Assembly (NCBI RefSeq): GCF_021353295.2
Contig: NZ_CP120635.1
Span: 2,311,501-2,375,500 of the forward strand
Source: Pseudodesulfovibrio thermohalotolerans
GTDB lineage: Bacteria > Desulfobacterota > Desulfovibrionia > Desulfovibrionales > Desulfovibrionaceae
Direction of reading: 5' to 3'
DNA: 64,000 nucleotides
Part shown: positions 27,184 through 35,247 of the stretch, piece by piece
Position numbering within the stretch: position 1 is the first letter of the stretch
Layout of the letters: each line of letters opens with the position of its first letter
Position numbers and translations under genes: made by a program
The notes under the pieces: generated by a model
What the model was told of the DNA's origin: nothing
Databases searched by the model: none
What the model saw: only the letters and a program-made list of their open reading frames with translations

Positions 27184-28110
27184 ATGGATTTGCAGGAACT
27201 CATCGCATCCGCCGGAGAGCAACTGGACCGCCTCATCACTCTGCTCTTTCCGGGCATCTCCCCCGAGCACCTTACCTCGGCCGGGGCCGCGTTGCTTGGC
27301 GCTCCAGCCCTCGCACTGCTGCTCATCGGCCTGCGGCTCCTGCTTCGTCCCGCGCGCAACTCGGAGTCCACGCGAACGGGTATCCCCCGCGTTCTGCAAC
27401 ACAAGGGCGTTGTCGTGGACATTCTGGCGGGACCGGACGACGAGTCCGTGGCGGCGCGCTGTGTGATTACCTCGGTAAAATCAAACCGTATCCGGTGCGA
27501 GATCATCGAGCGGCTGGACACCATCAAGACAAGGCCGGGCAACGACCTTGTCTGCGTATTCGCCCCCATGAAAACGCGCAACGGCCGGGTCAATTCCTTC
27601 ACGGCCACCCTGCTGGAGCCGAATCGCGGCAACCGGCGGACGGATCGCCTCATTCTTGCCGGTCCAACGGACTACGCCCTCATTCCGCGCCGCAAGTACC
27701 AGCGCAAACGCGTGGCCGACCAGCAGTTCATCAGGGTCAAGCTGTGGGCCGCCTCGCCCGGGACCTCGGAGCTGGCGTTCGAAGACGCCACACCGCAAAT
27801 CGGCGTCAACACCTTCGCCGCAAACGGGCATGACCAGAGCATCAACGCGGTCATCAACATCTCGGACGGCGGGCTCGGCCTGTCCGTACTGAGCCGCCTT
27901 ATCCCCGAAACCTGCACTGTGTCGACGCCGGTGGTCGTCAACCTGTTCATGTTCAATTTTCAGGAAAAGACGTTCCGGCCGTATTGGTACGCAGGCGAAA
28001 TCCGCTCGCTTGAAGACGGCCGCCCGGGATTCACCCGCATGGGCATCGAATTCACGGCAGCCGCCGAAGCGGACCGGAACACCGGCCGCCTTAACTGGAT
28101 CAATCTATAG
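27184..28110 (+). CDS. PilZ-domain protein with one N-terminal membrane segment
   Basis: 308 residues. A hydrophobic helix near 34-55 (GAALLGAPALALLLIGLRLLL) anchors it. A YcgR-like flavodoxin-unrelated N domain follows (about 65-160: RVLQHKGVVVDILAG...). The PilZ domain carries RxxxR as R170-R174 (RRKYQRKR) and NISDGGLGLSV, the two motifs that bind cyclic di-GMP. About 40 residues lie between the motifs that would not be expected in a minimal PilZ. It probably couples c-di-GMP to motility or surface functions. No ribosome site is evident, and the gene starts 12 bases after mltC, suggesting cotranscription. Confidence 0.78.
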   Translation: MDLQELIASAGEQLDRLITLLFPGISPEHLTSAGAALLGAPALALLLIGLRLLLRPARNSESTRTGIPRVLQHKGVVVDILAGPDDESVAARCVITSVKSNRIRCEIIERLDTIKTRPGNDLVCVFAPMKTRNGRVNSFTATLLEPNRGNRRTDRLILAGPTDYALIPRRKYQRKRVADQQFIRVKLWAASPGTSELAFEDATPQIGVNTFAANGHDQSINAVINISDGGLGLSVLSRLIPETCTVSTPVVVNLFMFNFQEKTFRPYWYAGEIRSLEDGRPGFTRMGIEFTAAAEADRNTGRLNWINL

Positions 28111-28243
28111 TCTGTGGATGGACGAAGGAAACACTCGTCCGCGACCACCCTTTTCACAGACGCCGGCGCATAAAAAAGGGCTCATAAGGACATGGCGTCA
28201 ACCCGTTGGAAGCATTGCCAACCATCGGGAGATGGCTGTCGAC

Positions 28244-28871
28244 ATGTCCACGATTTTCCTCCATCACGCGTTCGGTTCTACGACTACGTTCCGCAGGATT
28301 TTATCGCCGCCAACATCATCATAAAGGGCAGCTCAAGGACTATTTGGCTTGCTGTCCGTGCTGCCGCTCCAAAAACGTCATTCGACATGGCTTTGCCGAA
28401 CGTTGGATCCAAACCGTGCCCTTCGGTTTCAAGCCCGTCTGGCTGGTTGTTCCCGTGCAACGAGTAGGATGTCGTAATTGCGGTGCCGTCCGTTTGATTG
28501 ACATACAGATGGCCGAGCCAAGGCGATGGCGCATCAAGGCCTTTGAGCGTTACGCCTCGCCTTGACGAAGAAGGAGGCCATCCAAGCTGTGGCCGATCTG
28601 CTTGGCGTCGCCCGGAACACCATCAAGTCGATTTCCCAACGATATCTATTCCTCGGAGATAGCTCCAACTCAGGTCATGGCAAGGACGTTCGCCGGGTAT
28701 CGCTTCACCCTTCTCGCACACTACGATCATCCCATCTCATCAGGCCCAATCGAAGGGACGAACAACAAGATCAAGACGCTGAAACGGCAAGCCTACGGCT
28801 ATCGGGATACGAAGTTCTTCAAGCTCAGGATTATGGGGATTCATGAAGCGAAGTACGCTTTAGCCGGATGA
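28244..28871 (+). pseudogene. Decayed ISL3-family transposase
   Basis: Fragments in three frames add up to the two ends of an ISL3-type transposase. The start is MSTIFLHHAFG. After frame changes come YDYVPQDFIAAN and a zinc-finger region with CPCC and CRNC pairs (LKDYLACCPCCRSKNVIRHGF...GCRNCGAV). A helix-turn-helix follows (VADLLGVARNTIKSISQRYL). The C-terminal end is HYDHPISSGPIEGTNNKIKTL with the family's catalytic Glu and QAYGYRDTKFFKLRI. Most of the central catalytic core is deleted and at least two to three frameshifts are present, so it cannot be active. No inverted repeats or target duplication were seen. It lies just before a terminator of the minus-strand operon. Confidence 0.85.
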
Positions 28872-28875
28872 ACCC

Positions 28876-28905
28876 AAAAAAGCCCCGGCCTGACGACCGG
28901 GGCTT
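28876..28905 (-). terminator. Rho-independent terminator of the minus-strand operon
   Basis: Minus-strand AAGCCCCGG (28905-28897), loop, CCGGGGCTT (28888-28880), then a T-tract (28881-28876). Perfect nine-pair stem, 24 bases after the last gene of the unit. Confidence 0.88.
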
Positions 28906-28928
28906 GAACTTCGTTCACCGAAGAAAGA

Positions 28929-29285
28929 TCAGCCTTTCTTGTTGAGAAACCGTTCCTTGGCGAGCCTCGACATATTCCCGGCCCCAAAGCTGTATCCGGC
29001 TATACGGCGATTCTGCCGCTTCATGCTGGTCAGGTCGTTCTTCAAGGCCTGCCTGAGCTTCCGGGCCTCACCGGTAATTTCGTCGTGCAGGGATTTCATC
29101 TCCACAAGCTTGTCGGCAAGAAGCTCCAGGTTCTCTCCGGACAGACCGCGCACGGCCGCATCCAGAATATCCTCCCTGGAACGGGCGAACCGTTCGGCCT
29201 CGAACACATCTCCGGCCACAAGGGAATCGAGCTCCCTGCGGCCGATGGCGATGGCCTCGTCGAGCATGTGCCTGCGTTCGGCCAT
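28929..29285 (-). CDS. Small helical protein, possible chaperone-like partner
   Basis: 118 residues from ATG 29285; the longer frame to 29396 overlaps the upstream gene and lacks a ribosome site. It is Glu/Arg/Lys-rich and predicted almost wholly helical and coiled-coil (MLDEAIAIGRRELDSLVAGDVFEAER, KLVEMKSLHDEITGEARKLRQAL). That layout resembles FlgN/FliT-type secretion chaperones, but no specific motif supports it. The last residues (GNMSRLAKERFLNKKG) are basic. It overlaps the end of a transcription unit with an acidic protein (start two bases after that stop), so the two may form a complex. No family assigned. Confidence 0.55.
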   Translation of the reverse strand: MAERRHMLDEAIAIGRRELDSLVAGDVFEAERFARSREDILDAAVRGLSGENLELLADKLVEMKSLHDEITGEARKLRQALKNDLTSMKRQNRRIAGYSFGAGNMSRLAKERFLNKKG

Positions 29286-29287
29286 GT

Positions 29288-29890
29288 CTACTTCTTCGCT
29301 TTGCGGATGTCGTCCCGCAGGGACTTGATGACCTTTTTCCATTTCTCCACCGCGGGCAGAAATTCGTATTCGAGCAGGTCGGCGAGCAAAATCCAATCCT
29401 CGTTCTCAAGCACGGTGCTCATCTCGGTGAACATGGAGTTGAATTCCTCGGCGCTCTCCAGATAGACCTGATTGTCCTTGAGTGAATACTCGTCGCGCAG
29501 AATACCGATCATGTTCAGGAAGTTGCGCATGACGTCGATGAGATCCTGATAGGTCTCCAGCGCCTCGGCGTCGTCGGCCTGACGGAACAATTCAGCCACG
29601 CGCTTGCCGCCTTCGCTCATAAGGTTGACGACCTTGTAGAGTTCCAGGGTAATCTCGACGGCCATTTCCTCCGTGGCCATGGTGACGATCTCCACGGACT
29701 CCACCTCGGCCAAGTCGATATCCTCGGCCTGGTGCGGATAAATTTCGGTGAACGGCTCCTTGTTGACCATGACGTCGGTCACGATGCGGTCTTCCAGATG
29801 GCCGTCCTCGACCACCTTGTTGAAGACCTGCTCCAGGTTCTCGAAATTGTGTTCCCCGATATCATATTGTTTTCCATCGATGATGATCAT
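29288..29890 (-). CDS. Acidic helical protein of unknown function
   Basis: 200 residues from ATG 29890 with GGAGGAGAAGG upstream, a strong site that fixes the start. It begins with a small beta-rich piece (MIIIDGKQYDIGEHNFENLEQVF) and continues with long acidic helices (DIDLAEVESVEIVTMATEEMAVEITLELYKVVNLM; EEFNSMFTEMSTVLENEDWILLADLLEYE). I do not recognise a family. It lies between a GT9 glycosyltransferase and the small coiled-coil protein, which suggests a joint role in a surface or flagellar structure, but this is only context. Confidence 0.6.
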   Translation of the reverse strand: MIIIDGKQYDIGEHNFENLEQVFNKVVEDGHLEDRIVTDVMVNKEPFTEIYPHQAEDIDLAEVESVEIVTMATEEMAVEITLELYKVVNLMSEGGKRVAELFRQADDAEALETYQDLIDVMRNFLNMIGILRDEYSLKDNQVYLESAEEFNSMFTEMSTVLENEDWILLADLLEYEFLPAVEKWKKVIKSLRDDIRKAKK

Positions 29891-29968
29891 GCTGACCTTC
29901 TCCTCCGTGAGTAGATAAAATTTGCCGATTGTACCGGTGTGAACCGGGTAATTCAAGATTCATGCCGG

Positions 29969-31513
29969 TCAGGCCAGGTCGTCCAGCAGCGCGGAAAGAA
30001 GCTTCAGGTGGCGTTCCGCCACAGCCAGCAGGGAATCAAGATCCCCGCCCCGCCGCTGGCTCTCGAACATCCACAATAACGACAATACTTTCAAGTAATT
30101 GTTTGACGAAAGAATATTCTGCACCCGCTGCCAGGAAGCCAAAAACTTGTTTTTGGCCTGGGGCCGTGGGTTCACTCGCAGGAGCGCGCCCTGCCTGGTG
30201 AGCAGGAAAAGCATGTCCCGTGCGCTCGTCAAAGTTTTGGACAACTCCGCTCTCAGGACCGGACCGAGCCGCTGACCGAGCCCGGTCCGCACCGCCTCGC
30301 CGCCGTCCAGGAACGAACGAAAATGCGCCCGCTGAAGACCTATCCACACGGCCCTTTCCGTGGCGTCGTGACCGGACAGCGATTCCAGCTCCATAAGTCC
30401 GTCATCGCCGATTAGGGTACGCCACAGGCGCGCGCCGCCCACGGGTTCCGGCTCGCGGCCACGCACCAGCGATGCGGCACAGGCGTACATCGCCTCGGAA
30501 GTGACGGCCCTGCGGCACGCTTCCCCATTGGGACACGCTTCGCCGAACTCGCACGGATGGCAGTCCATGTCCGGCTCCAGGCAGATATCGCCCGCGCGAT
30601 ACGGGCCGGTGTCCCAGGGCTGGGCCGTGGCCAGGAAGACCGCGCACAGAGGCACGTCCAGCCCGGCGGCCAGGTGCATGGTCCCGGTGTCGTTGGTCAA
30701 AAGCACCCTGCAACGGGTCAGGACGGCTGCCAGTTCGGTCAAGGAAGTCCGGCCGACGCAATCCACAAAGGAAAAATCCGCGCCCGCCGCGAAACGTCCC
30801 GCCAGTTCCGCCTCGCTCGCGGTTCCCAGCAGCACGGGCACCAGGCCATCACGCTCGTAAAGCATACGGGCCGTATCCACGAAATGGGACACGGGCCAGC
30901 GGCGGCGATCCTCGCTGGCCCCCAACTGCACTGCCGCGAAACCGCCCGGCCCTTCCAGACCGGCCAGCAATTCATCGGCGCGGGCAACGGCCTGTCCATC
31001 CGGACGGGCCAGAACGGAATCACTCCCCTCGCGATCGAGCCCGGCGGCCCGGCGGAACAGGTCGCAGACGTTGAATGGACTGGCCCCGCGATTGGCCCCG
31101 GCCATTTGCAGAAAGGCCGCCCAGGACGAAGTGTCCGCGTTGAAGCCGAACTCGTCCACGGTAAAGCCGGTTGTCCGTCCGGATTCAGGCGTAAGGGCGT
31201 AGGCGAGAAGCCGGGAGGAGACCGACGGCGTCAGGTTGACGGTCTCGTCCGGCGGGAATTCAGCGAACACGCCGCGCCTGAACTCCTCGGCGTCCCGCAC
31301 GGCCTGCCGCCAGTCCGCGTCCAGCCCTGCCAGCAGGGATGCGCCTGAAAGAGGAAACACCCGGTCCACGCCGTCGAGCAGACGGGCAGCCGAGGCGAAG
31401 TTGGCCAGGCAGACCAGCCCCACCGCATGGCCCCGGCTCTTGAAACCGGCGATCACGGGCTGAGTCTGGATGAGATCGCCGAAGCGGGTCAGATTGACAA
31501 TCAGAACATTCAC
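29969..31513 (-). CDS. GT9-family glycosyltransferase (heptosyltransferase-like)
   Basis: 514 residues from GTG 31513, which AAGGATT precedes by eight bases; the frame extends to 31579 without a site. The start NVLIVNLTRFGDLIQTQPVIAGF and the donor-site segment LLTNDTGTMHLAAGLDVPLCAVFLATAQPWDTGPY are GT9 hallmarks. Between them are FAAVQLGASEDRRRWPVSHFV and a Cys-rich loop (DCHPCEFGEACPNGEAC) seen in a Desulfovibrio-type subgroup. The extra C-terminal 150 residues are helical and of unknown role. It shares an operon with a nucleotidyltransferase and two acidic proteins, which hints at glycosylation of a protein rather than of LPS. Confidence 0.82.
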   Translation of the reverse strand: MNVLIVNLTRFGDLIQTQPVIAGFKSRGHAVGLVCLANFASAARLLDGVDRVFPLSGASLLAGLDADWRQAVRDAEEFRRGVFAEFPPDETVNLTPSVSSRLLAYALTPESGRTTGFTVDEFGFNADTSSWAAFLQMAGANRGASPFNVCDLFRRAAGLDREGSDSVLARPDGQAVARADELLAGLEGPGGFAAVQLGASEDRRRWPVSHFVDTARMLYERDGLVPVLLGTASEAELAGRFAAGADFSFVDCVGRTSLTELAAVLTRCRVLLTNDTGTMHLAAGLDVPLCAVFLATAQPWDTGPYRAGDICLEPDMDCHPCEFGEACPNGEACRRAVTSEAMYACAASLVRGREPEPVGGARLWRTLIGDDGLMELESLSGHDATERAVWIGLQRAHFRSFLDGGEAVRTGLGQRLGPVLRAELSKTLTSARDMLFLLTRQGALLRVNPRPQAKNKFLASWQRVQNILSSNNYLKVLSLLWMFESQRRGGDLDSLLAVAERHLKLLSALLDDLA

Positions 31514-31592
31514 GAACCAAATCCTTAAATATAACAGGGTACGCCGTCGAAAAATCGCCGGACCGGAAGAACATTGCAAAAAGGGAGCCGAA

Positions 31593-32657
31593 TCAGAGGC
31601 CTGAACCGGCCTGGACCAATCTGACGAGTTTTTCCACCGCGTGAATGGCCGCCTTAAGCCGGATCTGCTCGGTCCGATCCAGGATGGCGGGCTTCACGTA
31701 GTTGTGGGGCGGCAGACCGGCGCGATCGCAGTCCAGCCCGATGTCGAACCGCTTGCGCTGGAGATATTCCCAGCCGTCCAGGAGGGAGCCTCCGTGATTG
31801 GCCGCGATGTGCCCGGCCCCGGTCAAGGCGCGGATACGATCGCAGGTATTATGCGGGCGAACGCCGTGCTTGAGCGCCAGAATGCGCGCGCTGTTGGTCA
31901 GATGGGCCAGGACGGACTTCTTGATATTCAGCCAGCCGTGCCACGGCCCCTCGCGTTCGGTGATGAACGCCCCGAACAAGGTCAGGGGCAGCCGATACAC
32001 GGTCAGCTCGCTGACCAGCAAGGACAGCGCGATGGGCTTGGTGCGGACGTGCTCCCAGAGGCGCTCGCGCAGCCGCCCGACCTCCTCCTCCGCGCCGAAC
32101 ACGGGCTGGAAGTCGAGAATCAGGCCGGACTGCCACGGCCCCTTCTCGGCGGGATTGGACAGCCAGCCGGTCAGCCGGGAGAGCCACGCGTCGAAATCGC
32201 CGCGCCACTCGGGGTTGCTGACCATGACCCCGCCGTCGCACAGGGACAACCCCGCGCCGTCCAGGGCGATGACGATGGACTGGGTGCAGTCGTCCACCTC
32301 AGCCTCGTCCACCTTCACCTCCACGGGAATGAGCAGCCCGTTGTCCTGATCGGAGCCAAGCACCATCTCCCCACGGCCGCCCGAACCAAACTCCATGAAA
32401 GTGCACTGCGAAAGCCAGGGGTATTCCAGGGCATGGGCCTCCAGCACGGCGGAGGTCACTTCGCGATTGAACAGGGTCAGCCGCTTGCAGGTCTCCTCGG
32501 CGGACAATCCATGGTCAAGCCATTCCCCGACGAGATCGAGCCGGGTCCGGCCGATGCCGGTCAGCTTGCCCTCGCGGGCCATGACCCGCAGTTCGGCGAA
32601 AAGACCGTCCGGGACGCCCGATTCGCCGTTCACGGGCATCTCGCCGTTCAAAATCAT
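31593..32657 (-). CDS. DUF294-type putative nucleotidyltransferase
   Basis: 354 residues from ATG 32657 (GCGAGG seven bases upstream), in place of TTG 32663. The nucleotidyltransferase signature is FMEFGSGGRGEMVLGSDQDNGLLI (GS-GR-E with the D-D metal pair), the DUF294 motif related to GlnD uridylyltransferase. The C-terminal DUF294_C part (FDIGLDCDRAGLPPHNYVKPAI) follows. No CBS domain is present, unlike many relatives. Function is unproven: such proteins may modify proteins or sense nucleotides. It heads the minus-strand unit of four genes. Confidence 0.75.
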   Translation of the reverse strand: MILNGEMPVNGESGVPDGLFAELRVMAREGKLTGIGRTRLDLVGEWLDHGLSAEETCKRLTLFNREVTSAVLEAHALEYPWLSQCTFMEFGSGGRGEMVLGSDQDNGLLIPVEVKVDEAEVDDCTQSIVIALDGAGLSLCDGGVMVSNPEWRGDFDAWLSRLTGWLSNPAEKGPWQSGLILDFQPVFGAEEEVGRLRERLWEHVRTKPIALSLLVSELTVYRLPLTLFGAFITEREGPWHGWLNIKKSVLAHLTNSARILALKHGVRPHNTCDRIRALTGAGHIAANHGGSLLDGWEYLQRKRFDIGLDCDRAGLPPHNYVKPAILDRTEQIRLKAAIHAVEKLVRLVQAGSGL

Positions 32658-32850
32658 GCCCAACCTCGCGCTCCGTGGCCTAAAGGCCGACCGTTAACCG
32701 GAAGAAACCGTCCGTTCGCCGCCGCCGAGAAAAGCCCGAATCCCGCGACCGTACAGGTTCGACCGCTTACCTGAAAAGGCGTGCTTGTCTTTTTTTACCT
32801 ACTGTAAAAGGGCATCAACGGCAAACTTTCAACCGTATCGGGGGTACAAA

Positions 32851-33117
32851 ATGGATCAGATCGAAAGGATTCGGAAACGGCAACTTCAATTCGCCCTGGG
32901 CGTGGGCGTGCCCTACTTCGCCTTTGTCATCGGCATCTTCCTGCTCGTCTATCTGGCAGGGGCATGGGTAGCCGGAGTATCCATCCTCGGCTTCCCCCTG
33001 CACTACTGGCTGGTGGCCATCGCCATCTATCCCATTACTTGGGGACTGTTCATCTGGTACGTGGGCAAGGCCAACCGAATCGAAGACGAAATAGCCGAAA
33101 CAGTCGAAGGAGAATAA
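32851..33117 (+). CDS. DUF485 small membrane subunit beside an ActP symporter
   Basis: 88 residues from ATG 32851 (GGGGGT upstream; the frame opens earlier at 32785 but without a site). Two hydrophobic segments (about 20-45 VPYFAFVIGIFLLVYLAGAWVAGV and 50-72 HYWLVAIAIYPITWGLFIWYVG) in a charged frame match YjcH-type DUF485 proteins, found next to acetate permease ActP. The biochemical role is unknown. The stop is one base before the start of the next gene. Confidence 0.82.
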   Translation: MDQIERIRKRQLQFALGVGVPYFAFVIGIFLLVYLAGAWVAGVSILGFPLHYWLVAIAIYPITWGLFIWYVGKANRIEDEIAETVEGE

Positions 33118-33118
33118 C

Positions 33119-34693
33119 ATGGAACTCGGATACCAAATACCGGTCACCGCGCTGCTCCTCATCGGGTGCATGTTGGCCTTCACGGTGGTCACCACCTTCA
33201 TGTTCCGCAGCCAAAAGACCTCGGCCGACTATTACCTCGCCGGACGCAAGGTCAATTCCTTCATCAACGCCTCGGCGATCTCCTCGGACTACCTGTCCGC
33301 AGCCTCCTTCCTCGGTGTGGCGGGCGTAGCCTTTCTTTTCGGCTTCGACGGCATCATCTACGCGTTGGGCTTCTTCGTGGGCTATATCGCCCTGCTCCTC
33401 TTCCTGGCCAGCCCCCTGCGCAAGTTCGGACGATACACCATACCCGACTTCATCTCGGAACGATTCCACTCCAAACCGGCCCGCATCCTCGGAGTCATCG
33501 GCGTGCTCTTCATCTCCCTCTTCTACATGGCCCCACAGATGCTCGGCGCGGGCAAGGTCATGGGGCTTTTGCTCAACCTCGAATACGGCACCTCGATCAT
33601 CATCATCGCCTGCATCATCACCTTCTACGTCACCGTGGGCGGCATGAAGGCCACCACCGTCAACCAGCTCGTCCAGTTCTGGATTCTGTTCGGAGCCATG
33701 TTCCTGCTGGCCTTCATCCCCTTCATGCTTAAAGGATACACCTACGCCGACGTGGTCAAATTCCTGCACGAATTCAAAGGTCCCGCGCCCATCACCGGCA
33801 AGGAATTCGACGGCGCGGCCTACACCAGCCCGGCCTACTGGCTTACCAACCTCAAGGACACGCTCTCCCTGCTCCTCGCGCTCATGTTCGGCACCGCCGG
33901 GCTGCCCCACATCCTGGTGCGCTTCTACACCGCCCCGGACGGCAAGGCCGCCCGCAAGACCGTCATCTATGTACTCTTCCTCATCGGCATGTTTTATATC
34001 CTGAGTCCCTACGTGGGCCACGTTGTCCGCTACGTCTTCCTCAACGGCGACGTCCTGGGCGTGTCCCCGCATCTCATGCACTGGCTGGCCGACAACGGCA
34101 AGAACCTCGCCGTTCCCGTGGCGGGCTCCCACTTCGGCGGACAGATTCTTCTGGGCATCGTGGTGGCCGGGGCGTTCGCCGCCATCCTGTCCACCGTGGC
34201 CGGGCTGATCATCGCCAGTGCCGGAGCCATCGGACACGACCTCGTGGTCAACGTCTTCAACCCGAACATGCCCGAACGCTCCCGCGTCATGGTCGCCCGC
34301 GTGGCCTCCGTCGCCGTGGGGCTGCTCGGCATCCCGCTTGGCTTCTGGGCCGAATCTATGCAGATCGCCATCCTCGTGGGACTGGCCTTCGCCATCGGTG
34401 CCTCCACCTTCTTCCCGGTCCTGGTCATGGGCGTGTGGTGGCCGAAAATGACCAAGAACGGCGCCTGCGCGGGACTCGTCACCGGCATCGTCGGCTCGTT
34501 CTTCATGATTTTGGGCAAATCCATGCTGCCGGAATTCCTGCAATACAACAACCCGGGCGGATTCGTCATGCTCCTGACCTTCATCGCCATCTACGTGACC
34601 TCCAAGATGGAATACGCCGCCAAGGGCGAAGCAGCGCTGCCGCCCGATACCATGGAAGTCATGGCCCTGCTCCACGGTCCCGAAAAAACATAA
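33119..34693 (+). CDS. ActP-type sodium:solute (acetate/monocarboxylate) symporter
   Basis: 524 residues, a sodium:solute symporter with 13 or so hydrophobic segments. The SSF landmarks are TSADYYLAGRKVNSFINASAISSDYLSAASFLG near the start, GLPHILVRFYTAPDGKAARKT and VAGLIIASAGAIGHDLVVNV in the middle. The order and the upstream DUF485 gene match YjcH-ActP, which takes up acetate or small monocarboxylates by cation coupling. The exact substrate is uncertain. A ribosome site GAAGGAG precedes the ATG. A GC-rich hairpin follows. Confidence 0.88.
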   Translation: MELGYQIPVTALLLIGCMLAFTVVTTFMFRSQKTSADYYLAGRKVNSFINASAISSDYLSAASFLGVAGVAFLFGFDGIIYALGFFVGYIALLLFLASPLRKFGRYTIPDFISERFHSKPARILGVIGVLFISLFYMAPQMLGAGKVMGLLLNLEYGTSIIIIACIITFYVTVGGMKATTVNQLVQFWILFGAMFLLAFIPFMLKGYTYADVVKFLHEFKGPAPITGKEFDGAAYTSPAYWLTNLKDTLSLLLALMFGTAGLPHILVRFYTAPDGKAARKTVIYVLFLIGMFYILSPYVGHVVRYVFLNGDVLGVSPHLMHWLADNGKNLAVPVAGSHFGGQILLGIVVAGAFAAILSTVAGLIIASAGAIGHDLVVNVFNPNMPERSRVMVARVASVAVGLLGIPLGFWAESMQIAILVGLAFAIGASTFFPVLVMGVWWPKMTKNGACAGLVTGIVGSFFMILGKSMLPEFLQYNNPGGFVMLLTFIAIYVTSKMEYAAKGEAALPPDTMEVMALLHGPEKT

Positions 34694-34717
34694 CCCCATT
34701 ATACATCGCTTCCCCCA

Positions 34718-34749
34718 AAGGCGGGCCGGTCGTTCCGGTCCGCCTTCTT
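34718..34749 (+). terminator. Hairpin after the symporter gene, probable terminator
   Basis: AAGGCGGGCCGG (34718-34729) pairs with CCGGTCCGCCTT (34735-34746) with one G-T wobble and a TCGTT loop. The tail (CTTCC) is only weakly T-rich. Confidence 0.55.
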
Positions 34750-34832
34750 CCGCGTCTTCCCCCGCACGCATTGCTTGACACTGCTGACGCCGATACCTAC
34801 TTAAGGGCTCACCACAAACCAAGGAGACCCAC

Positions 34833-35159
34833 ATGAGTTATGACATTCGGCTCGTCAAGCTGGTCAGCGGCGAGATGGTCGTCGGCAACTTCGCCGGTAG
34901 CGACATCGAGGAACCCGCCATCCTGCAGGCCATGCCCACCCAACAGGGCACCCAGATGATCCTCCTGCCTTACGGATATCCCTTCGACCAGGAAATGCAG
35001 GGCAAGATCGCTCAGAGCCACGTGCTGTTCGAGTACAAGACCTGCCCTGAAGAGTTGAAGACCAAATATATCGAAGCCAAAACCAATATCTCCATGTCCA
35101 GCGGCGGACTCGACCTGTCCGGCCTGGGCGGCCAGGGCGGCGGCCTCGATCTCGGCTAG
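34833..35159 (+). CDS. Conserved small protein of unknown function
   Basis: 108 residues, good ribosome site (AAGGAG six bases upstream). The first 90 residues look like a small beta-rich fold (YDIRLVKLVSGEMVVGNFAG, GTQMILLPYGYPFDQEMQGKIA) that could be LSm-like, followed by a Gly-rich tail (SSGGLDLSGLGGQGGGLDLG). I cannot name a family or role. It is a single gene between two hairpins, so it is probably transcribed alone. Confidence 0.65.
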   Translation: MSYDIRLVKLVSGEMVVGNFAGSDIEEPAILQAMPTQQGTQMILLPYGYPFDQEMQGKIAQSHVLFEYKTCPEELKTKYIEAKTNISMSSGGLDLSGLGGQGGGLDLG

Positions 35160-35186
35160 CCGACCCAAGCGAAAACTGCTATCCCG

Positions 35187-35223
35187 AACGGGGCTGGTTC
35201 AGTGAAGCCAACCCCGTTTTTTT
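35187..35223 (+). terminator. Rho-independent terminator
   Basis: AACGGGGCTGG (35187-35197) pairs with CCAACCCCGTT (35208-35218) with one G-U; T's run from 35217 to 35223. It ends the gene for the small unknown protein. Confidence 0.88.
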
Positions 35224-35247
35224 CCGTTCACCGATCTACCTGCGACC

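Noticed and set aside
25801..27402. 533-codon minus-strand frame across the mltC region
   Set aside because: Antisense shadow; MltC motifs and lipobox are on the plus strand.
34775..34803. TTGACA and TACTTA as promoter of the small unknown gene
   Set aside because: The -10 matches only two consensus positions.
33050..34834. 594-codon minus-strand frame opposite the ActP-type symporter
   Set aside because: Antisense shadow with biased composition; the plus-strand symporter is unmistakable.
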